A stretch of DNA of 64,000 nt from Glaciecola blandensis (GCF_031846165.1 NZ_JAVRIE010000001.1:930001-994000); one strand, 5' to 3'. Numbered from the stretch's first letter, positions 50,464 through 60,632 are shown. A program made the numbers and translations. Notes: a model not told the origin generated them from the letters alone.

Positions 50464-50871
50464 ATGGAACAACAAGCTTTAAACCAATTGATGCGCGATA
50501 GTGCAAACGACGCAATCACAACAAGCCAAGAAGAATTCAATGTGCAGCTAGACTATTCAGTCGACAGTGTGGCGCAAGTGGATCAAATCATTCTTCAATT
50601 CTTGGAAAACTATAAAGAACAAGCCCTAGAAGACAAAGCCGTGTTCACCATATGCAATATATACGGTGCGTACATTGGTGAAACGTTTAGAAAACTAGCT
50701 GGCGGTCAATGGCAATACAATATCGAAAACGAAGATGCACCGACCATCATGTTGATTTTTAATGACAAGTCTTTTGCTTTCGCCGGTATTTGTTATGAGA
50801 GACTTGTGAATAATAGTAAAATTAGCGTCAAACGATATTTTGACGAAGCCCTTGGGCAGTTGACGCAGTAG
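50464..50871 (+). CDS. Small hypothetical protein downstream of the LysR gene
   Basis: 135 residues beginning MEQQALNQLMRDSANDAITT; soluble. AVFTICNIYGAYIGETFRKL followed by AGGQWQYNIENEDAP recalls DUF3806-type domains, but I am not sure. ATG 50464 with a GAG 5 nt before is preferred to GTG 50458. Confidence 0.65.
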   Translation: MEQQALNQLMRDSANDAITTSQEEFNVQLDYSVDSVAQVDQIILQFLENYKEQALEDKAVFTICNIYGAYIGETFRKLAGGQWQYNIENEDAPTIMLIFNDKSFAFAGICYERLVNNSKISVKRYFDEALGQLTQ

Positions 50872-50892
50872 TAATGAATGAAAGGCCCTAGA

Positions 50893-51363
50893 CTATTCTT
50901 TTAAGGGCCAGTCTTTTATCAAGACCTTAACATTTGCGCTTAAGAATAAATACCACACTATTAGCATTGTCACCAGCAAGCTCAGAGCGCTAGGCCAAGA
51001 AAACTGAAAGTGTAGTTTTGTGACGATATAAAGCTGCAATAATATGTCAACGCAAAGAACAATGCCGATAAACCAAGGTAAAACGTAAAACAACTTGGCT
51101 TTACCTGCTTTCCAAATTTTTTCTCTAAAACCAATTACAAAAATTAAAACCAAGGCTGGAATTGCGCTACTCAGTGATAGATAAAATTGATATTTATCTG
51201 GATAAAACAAACTCAATAGCAAACCACCGTCCTCACGAAACGATAAAGAAGCAATGAAAACGACAATGCTTCTAGCAAGAAAAACCAGCGATAGCATTAA
51301 CATCAGGGGTGGTTTTACACGCCCATTCTCATCATATTTATGTAGAGGCAATGGTAATTTCAT
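50893..51363 (-). CDS. Hypothetical four-helix membrane protein
   Basis: 156 residues with four hydrophobic segments (LMLMLSLVFLARSIVVFIAS, LSSAIPALVLIFVIGF, VLPWFIGIVLCVDILLQLY and LLVTMLIVWYLFLSANVKVL). The layout resembles the DUF2919 family, an uncertain call. Convergent with 50464-50871 with 21 bp between stops. Confidence 0.6.
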   Translation of the reverse strand: MKLPLPLHKYDENGRVKPPLMLMLSLVFLARSIVVFIASLSFREDGGLLLSLFYPDKYQFYLSLSSAIPALVLIFVIGFREKIWKAGKAKLFYVLPWFIGIVLCVDILLQLYIVTKLHFQFSWPSALSLLVTMLIVWYLFLSANVKVLIKDWPLKE

Positions 51364-51489
51364 GTGCTTGCTTTTAGTTTCCTTGAGCGGCCGTAGTACA
51401 ACAGCCGCATTTTATACAAGGATCATCGCTAGAAGTATAGTGCTTTTCTCAAGCCTTTACTTCGCCTTACTCTATTTTACCCTTTGCCT

Positions 51490-53007
51490 TTATAGGCCAC
51501 TGATTTGAGACTCCCATTGAATACTCACCTCATTTTCTGCATTCACATCTTCCACCATAATCATGAATAATGGTCCACTGTCCTCATCCAAGGTTAATTC
51601 ACTTTGCGTTAGAATTATTTCAGTGCCATCAATCTCAGCAACAGCGAATACCTGATACGTATTATTCCTCAAAAACAAACTCGATTGATTGCCAAATACG
51701 ACGGTACGAGTCGCTTCTGCAGTGGAAATAATTTCATCACTCTTGACGAAATAAACCACTATTCGAGAGAAATCTAAATTATCAACTAGATTCACCACTT
51801 TCACTTGGTGTTCGTATATGCTGCTTCCCTCAGAATTAGTTGTTTCAAGGGTTCGCAGAACCGGCCTATAAGCATCTACAATACCGTCATCATTTTCATC
51901 AATATTACCGTCGCCGTCTTCATCAACCGCTTCTTCTTGAATGTAATAGAATATTGTTTTGTAGGTATTTTCTGGCAAGCTCAACAATTGATTGGCAAAT
52001 AACTTCTCTTCTGAATTTGTGTCAATAATTCTCACGCTAAAATCGCCATTATCTTTGTCTAAAGCAGTACTGAAAGTATTTTCAGCTAAGCTGGTAACAT
52101 CAGCTGTTTCCGCGTTAGTAGCGGTAAAAATATCAACTGCCCCCGTATAATCTGGTAATAATTCACTCACTTGCATACCATTAAAGAAGCGTACCCTCGC
52201 CTCTGAGTCATCATCTGGCAAATTAGTTGTCGCGCTATTGGAAAGAAGATCTAAGACCACAGGAGCGCTACCAACACCTGTGTTATCGCGAATAGCGAGG
52301 ACATATTGCGCGGTTAAGCTAAAAGTCACTTCATTTGATTGATAAACAACGTCATTGCTTCCGGCCTCAGTAACATAAAAAAGGTACTGTTCTTGATCGT
52401 ACTTTAAATTATCAGAAAGCTCTTCTGGACTAAAGCTACCGATCAATTCTGCTTCATTGAAGGTTTCATCAGAGTCTGACAAATAAATATCATAGGCTGC
52501 TGTATTGCTACTGATATTCAGTACTCTCAAATTAAATTGGTCAAGATCATCGTCTTCATCGTCATCTATCACAGGTATGTCATAGCTTAAGATATTAGGT
52601 GCAAGAATATCGCCTGCCAACACTATCATATGAATACTATCAGCACTGAGCCTGAGTTGTTCTTGGCTAATCAGCGTTAAATCCGAGCGCGCTGAACTAT
52701 CTTCTTCTTGCCAAGCGAGTTCAACAAAATAGGTATCAGTCGGTATCGTCTTAGTAGTGCCCGCTTCGCCAAAGCGGACCGAAGAGTAAGTAATCTCGAC
52801 TTCATCATCATCGTCCTCGTCAAGATCTTCGTCTAGGCTTAAGAAAATTGCTGGCGCATTGGGCGATGCATTGTAAAGTTTAATGTATGCATCTTCGCCG
52901 TCATCGTCACTATCCGAACCACAAGCAGCCATTAATAATGCACTTGCGACAATAAAAGATGCTTTAAAAAGAACGGAAAGCCCCTGCCTATTTTTGTTGT
53001 TTATCAT
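51490..53007 (-). CDS. DUF4397-type lipoprotein, acidic
   Basis: 505 residues. Lipobox in SALLMAACGSDSDDD. The mature protein is rich in Asp/Glu and includes YIKLYNASPNAPAIFLSLDE, the N-terminal DUF4397 hallmark (RLYNASP-x-x-P). A calcium-binding-like Asp run occurs near DEDGDGNIDENDDGIVDAYR, as in dockerin or thrombospondin type-3 loops. It is probably exported to the outer membrane. ATG 53007 has AGGA 7 nt upstream; the longer frame from 53037 is rejected. Confidence 0.75.
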   Translation of the reverse strand: MINNKNRQGLSVLFKASFIVASALLMAACGSDSDDDGEDAYIKLYNASPNAPAIFLSLDEDLDEDDDDEVEITYSSVRFGEAGTTKTIPTDTYFVELAWQEEDSSARSDLTLISQEQLRLSADSIHMIVLAGDILAPNILSYDIPVIDDDEDDDLDQFNLRVLNISSNTAAYDIYLSDSDETFNEAELIGSFSPEELSDNLKYDQEQYLFYVTEAGSNDVVYQSNEVTFSLTAQYVLAIRDNTGVGSAPVVLDLLSNSATTNLPDDDSEARVRFFNGMQVSELLPDYTGAVDIFTATNAETADVTSLAENTFSTALDKDNGDFSVRIIDTNSEEKLFANQLLSLPENTYKTIFYYIQEEAVDEDGDGNIDENDDGIVDAYRPVLRTLETTNSEGSSIYEHQVKVVNLVDNLDFSRIVVYFVKSDEIISTAEATRTVVFGNQSSLFLRNNTYQVFAVAEIDGTEIILTQSELTLDEDSGPLFMIMVEDVNAENEVSIQWESQISGL

Positions 53008-53199
53008 GTTTTTTCCTATATATGTGAAAGCGAACAAGCAACTGATTATTAATGCTTGTTATCACACGATAGGTCTCTGGATTAGCGAGGAAGTTCTATA
53101 CCTTTACAGTCTTTTACAAAGCTTGAACTTTACTTACATTCACGGGCAAAAACTGACACTTCTTTACATTGCACTGTCAGTTTAAGATGTTGTGTAAAC

Positions 53200-55008
53200 T
53201 CATGTATTATTGGGCTGTTCTGATTGCAGACTAAGGCTGAGAGTCATGTCGTCAATCACGTCATCGAGATCATGAAATGTTTTGGTCGTGACATAGATAC
53301 TCATACTAGACCTAACACTGATATTGATGCCTTTACTGACGCCCAAGTTTGTATTTTGCAGAGCAAATTGAATTCGTTGGAAGAAACTTTTTGCTGTTTC
53401 CTCTTCAATATCCGTCAAACACAATAAAAATTGTTCTGGCGCAATTCGACCCAGAATATCAGACTCTCTAGTGATGTTTTTAAACGTCATGGCAATTTGC
53501 TGCAGCGCTTCATCAGCGTTGCTTGAGCCTAATAAACGATTCACCTCTTTAAAATTACCCAAGTCAAATAAGGCCAAGGCATTCGACTTGTTGCCTGAGG
53601 GTGCACTAACCTTTTTGATTTTGGTTCTTGCTGCTTGGCTATTTAACAACTTAGTGACTGAATCGTAAGACTGCGCTTCAAGCTGCTTGCGATGGAACGC
53701 AAAAGCAAAAAATAGAATCACTGATAAGACAATCCCTATCGAAATATAGATAACACGCTCTCTGTTTAGTTTTGCTATGTTCAAATCCGTTTCTAGCTCA
53801 TCTATTTTACTATATAGGCTCGCCACCCCTAGCACCTTTCCTGATGACTGGTTATTCGCTAATTTAATGCGCATTTGTTGGGAAAAAGTGTCTAAGTAAT
53901 ACTTGGCTTTAGCTTGGTCACCCAATGCTAAATGAGCCCTTGCAAGTAAATTCAAATGATCAGCGTTTCCTCGCATGAAGCTAAGCGATGCTGGACCTTT
54001 ACTCTCTTCCTCAACAACAAAGCCGCCCAAGCAAGCTAAATCTTCCTCGTAAATACACACTTCGGTTTTAAACCATCGATGCATTCCGGCATATATACTG
54101 GTTTCCATTCCTTCAAAATAGGCTTTCCAATTGCGCACAACTTCCTTTAATGCTGGACCGTTCTGCAAACTTTGATGATACCGCCCTAATGCATAGTAAT
54201 ACCAAGCATGCACAAGATTACCGAGCTCTTCTTCACGAGCCGTATCCAATAAATCAATTACTTTCAGCGCCTCTTCGTATTGTGAGCTAGCAATCAAAGA
54301 AGTAAATACACTAATGAGAGAAGCATATTTGTTAGCCCCTTCATAGTGCTTAAACCCCAGTTCATAAGTTTTCCAAAACTGCTCTGCGGCTAATACATGT
54401 TGACCAATTCGACCATATAGCAGGCCTATTTGATTATGAATATGCGCAACCGTAGGTTGATCACCTCGAAACGAATACTTTTCTAAGAGTTGATACAAAC
54501 GAGCGAGTTTTTCTCCCTCACTGATTTCTTCTTCACAATAAGTCATTAGGCCAAGCTCCGCGCTTAAGCTAATATCATCGTGTTTTTCTTTGGATAACTC
54601 TCGTGCCTGAGCGTAATAATCACAACGTTTCTGATCTTCTTGTACATCATAAATGAAGCCTTTCTGGTAGACCGAAGAGGCATAGTAATATTGTGATTGG
54701 TCAGCCTGAGGGTCTGCTAGTAACTTATCAATTTCGGTTTGCGCTTCGGAAAAATTGCCAGTACAAATTAGCCAGTGCGTTTTTTCTGCACCCAACTGAA
54801 AGCGCGCATCTTGGGGGATGCTATCGCTATCGAGAAAACGATTAAGTTGTGGCATTAATTCACTGTTTGGACAATCAAAGGTTTTCACTTTCACACGTTC
54901 GATAAAGTCATTGATGTCGGGAGTATCTTGGGCGAGAGCAACCTTGATATTAAATGAAACGAGTACTGACAATATCGTGACAAACTTGATGCTGGGATGA
55001 AAAAACAC
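53200..55008 (-). CDS. Membrane TPR protein with a degenerate GGDEF domain
   Basis: 602 residues. N-terminal signal-like segment (FVTILSVLVSFNIKVALAQ), then ~350 residues of helical TPR-like repeats in the periplasm (for example HIHNQIGLLYGRIGQHVLAA), a transmembrane helix (VIYISIGIVLSVILFFAFAF, ~residues 424-443) and a cytoplasmic GGDEF domain (~450-600). The signature that should read RxGGDEF is RIAPEQFLLCL, so catalytic residues for cyclic-di-GMP synthesis are missing. It is probably a sensor with a non-catalytic GGDEF-like domain. Confidence 0.85.
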   Translation of the reverse strand: MFFHPSIKFVTILSVLVSFNIKVALAQDTPDINDFIERVKVKTFDCPNSELMPQLNRFLDSDSIPQDARFQLGAEKTHWLICTGNFSEAQTEIDKLLADPQADQSQYYYASSVYQKGFIYDVQEDQKRCDYYAQARELSKEKHDDISLSAELGLMTYCEEEISEGEKLARLYQLLEKYSFRGDQPTVAHIHNQIGLLYGRIGQHVLAAEQFWKTYELGFKHYEGANKYASLISVFTSLIASSQYEEALKVIDLLDTAREEELGNLVHAWYYYALGRYHQSLQNGPALKEVVRNWKAYFEGMETSIYAGMHRWFKTEVCIYEEDLACLGGFVVEEESKGPASLSFMRGNADHLNLLARAHLALGDQAKAKYYLDTFSQQMRIKLANNQSSGKVLGVASLYSKIDELETDLNIAKLNRERVIYISIGIVLSVILFFAFAFHRKQLEAQSYDSVTKLLNSQAARTKIKKVSAPSGNKSNALALFDLGNFKEVNRLLGSSNADEALQQIAMTFKNITRESDILGRIAPEQFLLCLTDIEEETAKSFFQRIQFALQNTNLGVSKGINISVRSSMSIYVTTKTFHDLDDVIDDMTLSLSLQSEQPNNT

Positions 55009-55228
55009 GGATTACTCTTGTCTAATTGAAAAAGATGATGGTGAATAATTACACGGCATTACTTCTTTTTCAATTTATCTGATGAATACAAAAACATTAG
55101 CTTGGCAGTCACTGGCAGGCCACTATCGAATTAAGCGCTAGTTTGTGCAGAAACAAAAGGCTGGAAAGCGATAAAGGAGTTCTGTTAAAACTCGGTTTAC
55201 GCTATACTTCGCGCCATTAAAGCAAAGC

Positions 55229-56683
55229 ATGAAAAATCTAATGACAGTTAATCAGTATAAGCCTAATCAGACCACCACTATGGAAGGTCCCAAAGACGTT
55301 TTAGCGCAGCAATCTATTGCCGTTAAACAACTTGAACCAACTCAGCAAACCACGAAAATTGGCTTTGTTAGTTTGGGCTGCCCAAAAAACCTAGTCGACT
55401 CAGAACGTATTCTAACTCAGTTACGTACAGAAGGTTATGACGTGGTGCCAAGCTATAATGACGCGGCGCTGGTCATCGTAAATACCTGTGGGTTTATCGA
55501 CTCTGCAGTGCAAGAATCTCTAGACACGATTGGAGAAGCATTAGCCGAGAATGGTAAAGTAATTGTGACTGGCTGCTTAGGCATTAAAGAAGACGAAATT
55601 AGAGAAGTACACCCAAATGTATTATCTATTACCGGTCCACATGCGTACGAGGAAGTTGTCAATCAAGTCCACGAGCACCTCCCAAAGCCAGAGCATAACC
55701 CTTTCCTGAATCTGGTACCTGACCACGGTATTAAGTTAACCCCAAAACACTTTGCGTATTTGAAGATTTCTGAAGGTTGCAACCATCGCTGTACTTTCTG
55801 CATTATTCCGTCAATGCGCGGGGATTTAGTCAGTCGTCCAGTTGGAGAGGTACTGAGTGAAGCCAAACGCTTGAAAGCAGCGGGGGTAAATGAACTATTG
55901 GTTATTTCTCAGGACACTAGCGCCTATGGTGTCGATGTGAATTATAAAACTGACTTCTGGGACGGGATGCCGGTCAAAACACACATGCAACAGTTGTGTG
56001 AGAAGTTGGGTGAAATGGACATGTGGATCCGACTACATTATGTGTACCCTTATCCACACGTAGATGACTTAATCCCCCTGATGGCAGAAGGTAAAATTCT
56101 GCCGTACTTAGATATCCCATTCCAGCATGCCAATAAGCGTATTCTTCGCCTGATGAAAAGGCCTGGTTCTGCCGACCGAACGATTGAGCGAATCAAGAAA
56201 TGGCGCGAGATATGCCCAGAACTCGTTATCCGCTCAACGTTTATTGTTGGATTTCCGGGAGAAACCGAAGAAGAGTTTGAAGAGTTATTGACCTTTCTGA
56301 AAGAAGCACAACTCGACCGAGTCGGTTGTTTTAAGTATTCTCCTGTAGAAGGAGCAAAGGCAAACGAGCTACCTGATCCTGTCGATGAAGATGTAAAGGA
56401 AGACAGACTCCAACGCTTCATGGCTGTACAGTCAGAAATTAGCCAACAACGCTTACAAGATAAAATTGGTAGTGAGTACAACGTTGTTATTGACAGTATT
56501 GATGCTGAAGGCGCCGTTGCTAGAACTTTCGGAGATGCTCCAGAAATTGATGGTGTTGTACACCTAAATGGTGTTTTCGACGTCCAAGCCGGCCAACGTT
56601 TATGGGTTGAAATCATTCATGCTGACGAACATGATTTATGGGCAGTTCCCGTCGAAGAAGACGATGAAACCAGCACTGATTAA
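55229..56683 (+). CDS. rimO: Ribosomal protein uS12 methylthiotransferase
   Basis: 484 residues. Radical-SAM enzyme that methylthiolates an Asp of ribosomal protein S12. The N-terminal MTTase domain starts at KIGFVSLGCPKNLVDSERIL; the radical-SAM cluster motif is SEGCNHRCTFCIIPSMRG; a TRAM domain ends the protein. It has about 40 extra N-terminal residues compared with the E. coli protein, and ATG 55241 is an alternative start; neither has a clear Shine-Dalgarno. Confidence 0.96.
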   Translation: MKNLMTVNQYKPNQTTTMEGPKDVLAQQSIAVKQLEPTQQTTKIGFVSLGCPKNLVDSERILTQLRTEGYDVVPSYNDAALVIVNTCGFIDSAVQESLDTIGEALAENGKVIVTGCLGIKEDEIREVHPNVLSITGPHAYEEVVNQVHEHLPKPEHNPFLNLVPDHGIKLTPKHFAYLKISEGCNHRCTFCIIPSMRGDLVSRPVGEVLSEAKRLKAAGVNELLVISQDTSAYGVDVNYKTDFWDGMPVKTHMQQLCEKLGEMDMWIRLHYVYPYPHVDDLIPLMAEGKILPYLDIPFQHANKRILRLMKRPGSADRTIERIKKWREICPELVIRSTFIVGFPGETEEEFEELLTFLKEAQLDRVGCFKYSPVEGAKANELPDPVDEDVKEDRLQRFMAVQSEISQQRLQDKIGSEYNVVIDSIDAEGAVARTFGDAPEIDGVVHLNGVFDVQAGQRLWVEIIHADEHDLWAVPVEEDDETSTD

Positions 56684-56770
56684 GTTATTTATGGTGCGTA
56701 ATTTTCCATAAATTCGAAAAAGAACAGAAAACGAGTTTTTTTCAAAAAGTCATATTGCTAAAAGCCCACA

Positions 56771-56803
56771 AAGGTTACGCGTATCATTACGTGTAACCTT
56801 TTT
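56771..56803 (+). terminator. rimO terminator
   Basis: AAGGTTACGCGT-ATCATT-ACGTGTAACCTT stem (one G-T pair) followed by TTTTT. Confidence 0.85.
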
Positions 56804-56812
56804 CATTCTATT

Positions 56813-56872
56813 CACTTAAATACTACTCACTTAAATACTACTCACCTAAATACTAAGCACCTAAATATCGCT
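56813..56872. repeat. Four tandem 15-bp repeats at the kdsB stop codon
   Basis: Units CACTTAAATACTACT twice, CACCTAAATACTAAG once and CACCTAAATATCGCT once. The last unit holds the kdsB stop codon (56861-56863); because 15 is a multiple of 3, each further unit repeats an in-frame stop. Confidence 0.85.
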
Positions 56873-57634
56873 GCGGTTTAATCTTTCTAAGTCTTCTGGT
56901 GTGTCCACACCATGAGGTGGTGCATGGTTAGCAACGTCAACATGAATGTCGTAGCCATGCCACAGCACCCTTAGCTGTTCGAGCGATTCTGTCTTTTCTA
57001 ATTGGCTAGGTGCTAAACTAGCATACTGATTGATAAAGCCGGCTCGATAACCATAAATACCAATATGCCTTAAGTATACCGATGCTAATTCGGCAATATC
57101 CGCGTTTTGAGCAACGACACCACTTCCCGCAAAAGCATCGCGGTCAAAAGGTATTGGCGCGCGTGAGAAGTACATTGCTCGCTTTCGCTTATCACTTAGC
57201 ACTTTGACTACATTTGAATTGAATATGTCATTTACATCTTCAATCGGATACGCAAGTGTTGCCATTGGAATATCCTGGTTGTCATGTAAGTTTTGCGCTA
57301 CCTGTTGAATGTTACCACTTGGGATAAATGGCTCATCGCCCTGCACATTAATCACAATCGTATCGTCGTCAATATCGTTGATGGTGATCACTTCTGCAAT
57401 CCTGGTGGTACCCGACTCATGAGTATTGCTAGTCATGCACACCTCTGCACCGAAACTACCAACGATTTTTGCAATTCGTTCGTCATCGGTAGCCACAATT
57501 ACTCTTGTGGCACCTGCTTCAACAGAGCGTTCGACGACATGCTGAATCATGGGTTTTCCATGAATGATAGCCAGAGGCTTGCCAGGAAAGCGTGTTGAAC
57601 CATATCGAGCTGGAATAACGACAATAAAGTCCAT
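56861..57634 (-). CDS. kdsB: 3-deoxy-manno-octulosonate cytidylyltransferase
   Basis: 257 residues. It activates Kdo as CMP-Kdo for lipopolysaccharide. The nucleotide-binding motif is FIVVIPARYGSTRFPGKPLA, with NVQGDEPFIP downstream. Its ATG follows the ycaR stop directly, part of msbA-lpxK-ycaR-kdsB. Confidence 0.96.
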   Translation of the reverse strand: MDFIVVIPARYGSTRFPGKPLAIIHGKPMIQHVVERSVEAGATRVIVATDDERIAKIVGSFGAEVCMTSNTHESGTTRIAEVITINDIDDDTIVINVQGDEPFIPSGNIQQVAQNLHDNQDIPMATLAYPIEDVNDIFNSNVVKVLSDKRKRAMYFSRAPIPFDRDAFAGSGVVAQNADIAELASVYLRHIGIYGYRAGFINQYASLAPSQLEKTESLEQLRVLWHGYDIHVDVANHAPPHGVDTPEDLERLNRSDI

Positions 57635-57835
57635 TTATGCTCCCTTCAGGCTTTCAAGCTCATCAAGACTTAGCTCCCTAGCTTCTGTGTCCAACAGTAC
57701 GGGGATATTATCCTTGATAGGATACGCAAGCCTGTCGAAGCGACAAATAAGCTCAGATTGTTCTTTTGGCAGCAAAAGCTTACCTTTGCACACAGGGCAT
57801 GCAAGTATGTCGAGTAACTGCTTATCAAAAGCCAT
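57635..57835 (-). CDS. ycaR: Trm112/YcaR family small protein
   Basis: 66 residues beginning MAFDKQLLDILACPVCKGKL, with a CPVC zinc-like knuckle and the IPVLLDTEARELS tail. It is found in this exact position between lpxK and kdsB in many gammaproteobacteria; its precise role in lipopolysaccharide synthesis is unclear. Confidence 0.92.
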   Translation of the reverse strand: MAFDKQLLDILACPVCKGKLLLPKEQSELICRFDRLAYPIKDNIPVLLDTEARELSLDELESLKGA

Positions 57836-57885
57836 ATAACTCTCCTTTTAGTCAATTTCTAATACAAGCTAACAAATCCTACAAC

Positions 57886-58884
57886 TTACTGTACGCTGTT
57901 AAGCTTCTGTTCTATTTTCTCAAAAAATAACGCTTCTATATCCCCTTCAACTTCCAAATACCAACAGTTGTCGTGCGCGAAAGGTTTTATTTTCACCGCG
58001 TCTTTTTCAGTCATTAGCACCATATTGTTGGGTAAATCGTGGTTGGTAAATTGGTGATGATCCGGAAATGGCAGTAATTCACTACACTCGATTTCAAGCG
58101 CTTTGAGTGTAGAAAAAAAGCGTTTTGGGTCGCCGATACCTGCTAGCGCTGAGCATTGGTTGAGTGTGGATTTTTCTCTTATATTGTCACTTATTTGACC
58201 GCTTTTGACGTTTACCCAGCGTGTCGCTCTCAGACGCATTTGGACCGTTTTAGATTTCAATTCTTGTGAAATACAAGATGGAACTAACTCGCTATTGTGA
58301 ACAATAACATCGACATTCTTTAGTCGTTTTTGAGTTTCTCTAAGCGGACCTGCGGGTAGCAAAAACCCATTCCCAATGCCTCTACCATCCATGACCACAA
58401 TTTCAAAATCTCTTTTTAAAGCATAATGTTGCAAACCGTCATCACAAATAATCACATCGCAAGACAGAGTGGTCGATAAATAATCAGCCCCTCTTCTGCG
58501 CACCGGATCTATCACTACCGGACAAGACAAACGTCGACTGATTAAGGCAGGTTCATCGCCAACCAAACTCGGCTCATCAGTCGACTTAACGTGGTATGGA
58601 AATTCTGTTTGATCACCACCGTAACCTCTCGATAAGATGCCACAAGAATATCCTTTCGATGATAGGTGTTTTGCAATGGCAATTACCGTGGGTGTTTTAC
58701 CATTACCACCTACGGAAATATTACCCACAATAATGACCTTTGCTGCAGGTTTACCCGATGAAAGTAGACCAAGCCTAAAGGCGAGCCTTCGTAAAGCGCT
58801 CAATAAATAAAACAAGGTACTTAGCGGTAAAAGAAGGTAGACCCATTTACGCTCGCTAAACCACGCTTTTTGAAGCGACATCAT
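57886..58884 (-). CDS. lpxK: Tetraacyldisaccharide 4'-kinase
   Basis: 332 residues. It phosphorylates lipid A precursor at the inner membrane. N-terminal membrane-associated helix, then a Walker A motif VGNISVGGNGKTPTVIAIAK and ICDDGLQHYALKRDFEIVVM. Overlaps the msbA stop by one base. Confidence 0.95.
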   Translation of the reverse strand: MMSLQKAWFSERKWVYLLLPLSTLFYLLSALRRLAFRLGLLSSGKPAAKVIIVGNISVGGNGKTPTVIAIAKHLSSKGYSCGILSRGYGGDQTEFPYHVKSTDEPSLVGDEPALISRRLSCPVVIDPVRRRGADYLSTTLSCDVIICDDGLQHYALKRDFEIVVMDGRGIGNGFLLPAGPLRETQKRLKNVDVIVHNSELVPSCISQELKSKTVQMRLRATRWVNVKSGQISDNIREKSTLNQCSALAGIGDPKRFFSTLKALEIECSELLPFPDHHQFTNHDLPNNMVLMTEKDAVKIKPFAHDNCWYLEVEGDIEALFFEKIEQKLNSVQ

Positions 58885-60632
58885 TAAGCCTGTGAAAACT
58901 GCATTTGATGCAGTTGCGAATACATACCTTGCTTCGCCAGCAATTCAGTATGCGTGCCCCGCTCTATTATTTCGCCTTGCTCTACTACTAGAATAAGGTC
59001 GGCCTTTTCAATCGTTGACAAGCGATGTGCTATCACAATGTTTGTGCGGCTCCTTTGCAACTCATCTAGTGCTTGCTGAATGAATTTTTCCGATTCGGTA
59101 TCTAGCGCCGAAGTGGCCTCGTCCAAAATCAATACCGGTGAATCAGCTAGGATAGCTCTTGCAATCGCAATCCGTTGGCGTTGGCCGCCGGATAAGGTCA
59201 CGCCATTTTCACCAACAATTGTGTCGAACCCATTCTTTTGTTGGTTCACAAAGTCGGTAACATGCGCAATATCCGCAGCTTTAATGATTTGTTCTCTGGT
59301 AACCGTGTCTGCGCAGCCATAAGCGATATTGTTCGCTACGGTATCGTTGAACAAGGTGACTTGTTGAGACACCAAAGCAAACTGTCTGCGAAGTGACTTT
59401 AAGCTAAGGTCTTCAATAGCATCACCATCAATAATAATGTCGCCTGAATCTGCTTGATAAAAACGAGTCAGAAGATTTGATAAGGTTGATTTACCGCTTC
59501 CTGAACGACCCACTAGAGCGATGGTTTGTCCTGCTTTGACATCAAAAGTGATGTTCTTCAGAGCTGGCTCATCTTTACTCGGATAAGTAAACGTCACATC
59601 TTTAAAAGATAAATCGCCACTAATGCGCGTGAGCTCGCGTTTCCCGGAATCTACTTCGTCTTCATGGTCTAATAGCTCAAAAATGCTGGAACAAGCTGCC
59701 ATACCTTTCTGAAACTCATTGTTCACGGTAGTGATCTGTTTTAACGGTTTTAGCAAAGCCATCATAGCGAACACGACAGTGGTGAATACGCCTGGGGTTA
59801 AGTCTTGTAGCATACTTGGTGTACTTGCCAAAAATAAGACAAATGCCAAGGCAACAGAAGCGATCACTTGGATGGTAGAGACACTCAAAATCTGTGCCGT
59901 AGCAAGTTTCATAGTCTGTTGACGATTGTGATTATTCGTTTCTAAAAATTTCTCTGATTCTAATTTTTGTCCACCAAACATCAACACGACTTTATGTCCT
60001 TTCACCGCCTGCTCAACACCCGTCGTCAAAGAGCCCATTGCTTTTTGGATTGCTTTGCTGACCTTTCGGAAACGTTTGCTCACAAAGCTGACAATAATGG
60101 CGACTAAGGGGGCAATGATGAGGAATATTGCAGATAGCTGCCACGAGTTGTAGAACATCACCACTAATAAGCCAATGACAAATGCCCCCTCTCTGATCAA
60201 GGTCAAGAAGGCCTTTCCTGCAGCATTTGCGACTTGTTCGGTATCAAACGTCACTTTTGATATGAGATTGCCTGCAGATTGATGATCGTGAAATTCGACA
60301 GGCAAATGAATATATTTTTCGAACAACTGCTGACGCATTTTCATCACTACTTGAGAACTTATCCAACTCAAAGTGTAAGTCCCCATGAAATTGAATAAGC
60401 CGCGCACGATAAAAATGGGAACGATCGCATAGGCTGCAATGCGCAAGAAGTCAGAATTATCGTCATTCAAGCCCACATCTATCATTGGTTGTAGTTGTGA
60501 AATCACTAAAGAATCAATACTTGCATAGCCGAGCATGCCAATAATGGCGATAAAGAATGGCAGTTTGAATGGGACTAAGTATTTTAAAAAGCGTTTTACC
60601 ACTTTCTGCTCAGGCTCTAAATTGGCAGTCAT
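58884..60632 (-). CDS. msbA: Lipid A flippase, ABC transporter
   Basis: 582 residues. It flips core-lipid A across the inner membrane. Six-helix transmembrane domain followed by the ATPase with Walker A (LVGRSGSGKSTLSNLLTR), signature (TLSGGQRQRIAIARAIL) and Walker B (VLILDEATSALDTESE). Heads the msbA-lpxK-ycaR-kdsB operon. Confidence 0.96.
   Translation of the reverse strand: MTANLEPEQKVVKRFLKYLVPFKLPFFIAIIGMLGYASIDSLVISQLQPMIDVGLNDDNSDFLRIAAYAIVPIFIVRGLFNFMGTYTLSWISSQVVMKMRQQLFEKYIHLPVEFHDHQSAGNLISKVTFDTEQVANAAGKAFLTLIREGAFVIGLLVVMFYNSWQLSAIFLIIAPLVAIIVSFVSKRFRKVSKAIQKAMGSLTTGVEQAVKGHKVVLMFGGQKLESEKFLETNNHNRQQTMKLATAQILSVSTIQVIASVALAFVLFLASTPSMLQDLTPGVFTTVVFAMMALLKPLKQITTVNNEFQKGMAACSSIFELLDHEDEVDSGKRELTRISGDLSFKDVTFTYPSKDEPALKNITFDVKAGQTIALVGRSGSGKSTLSNLLTRFYQADSGDIIIDGDAIEDLSLKSLRRQFALVSQQVTLFNDTVANNIAYGCADTVTREQIIKAADIAHVTDFVNQQKNGFDTIVGENGVTLSGGQRQRIAIARAILADSPVLILDEATSALDTESEKFIQQALDELQRSRTNIVIAHRLSTIEKADLILVVEQGEIIERGTHTELLAKQGMYSQLHQMQFSQA

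Noticed and set aside
56050..56616. 188-codon minus-strand ORF antisense to rimO
   Set aside because: Shadow of a well-conserved gene; Ser-rich composition with no motif.
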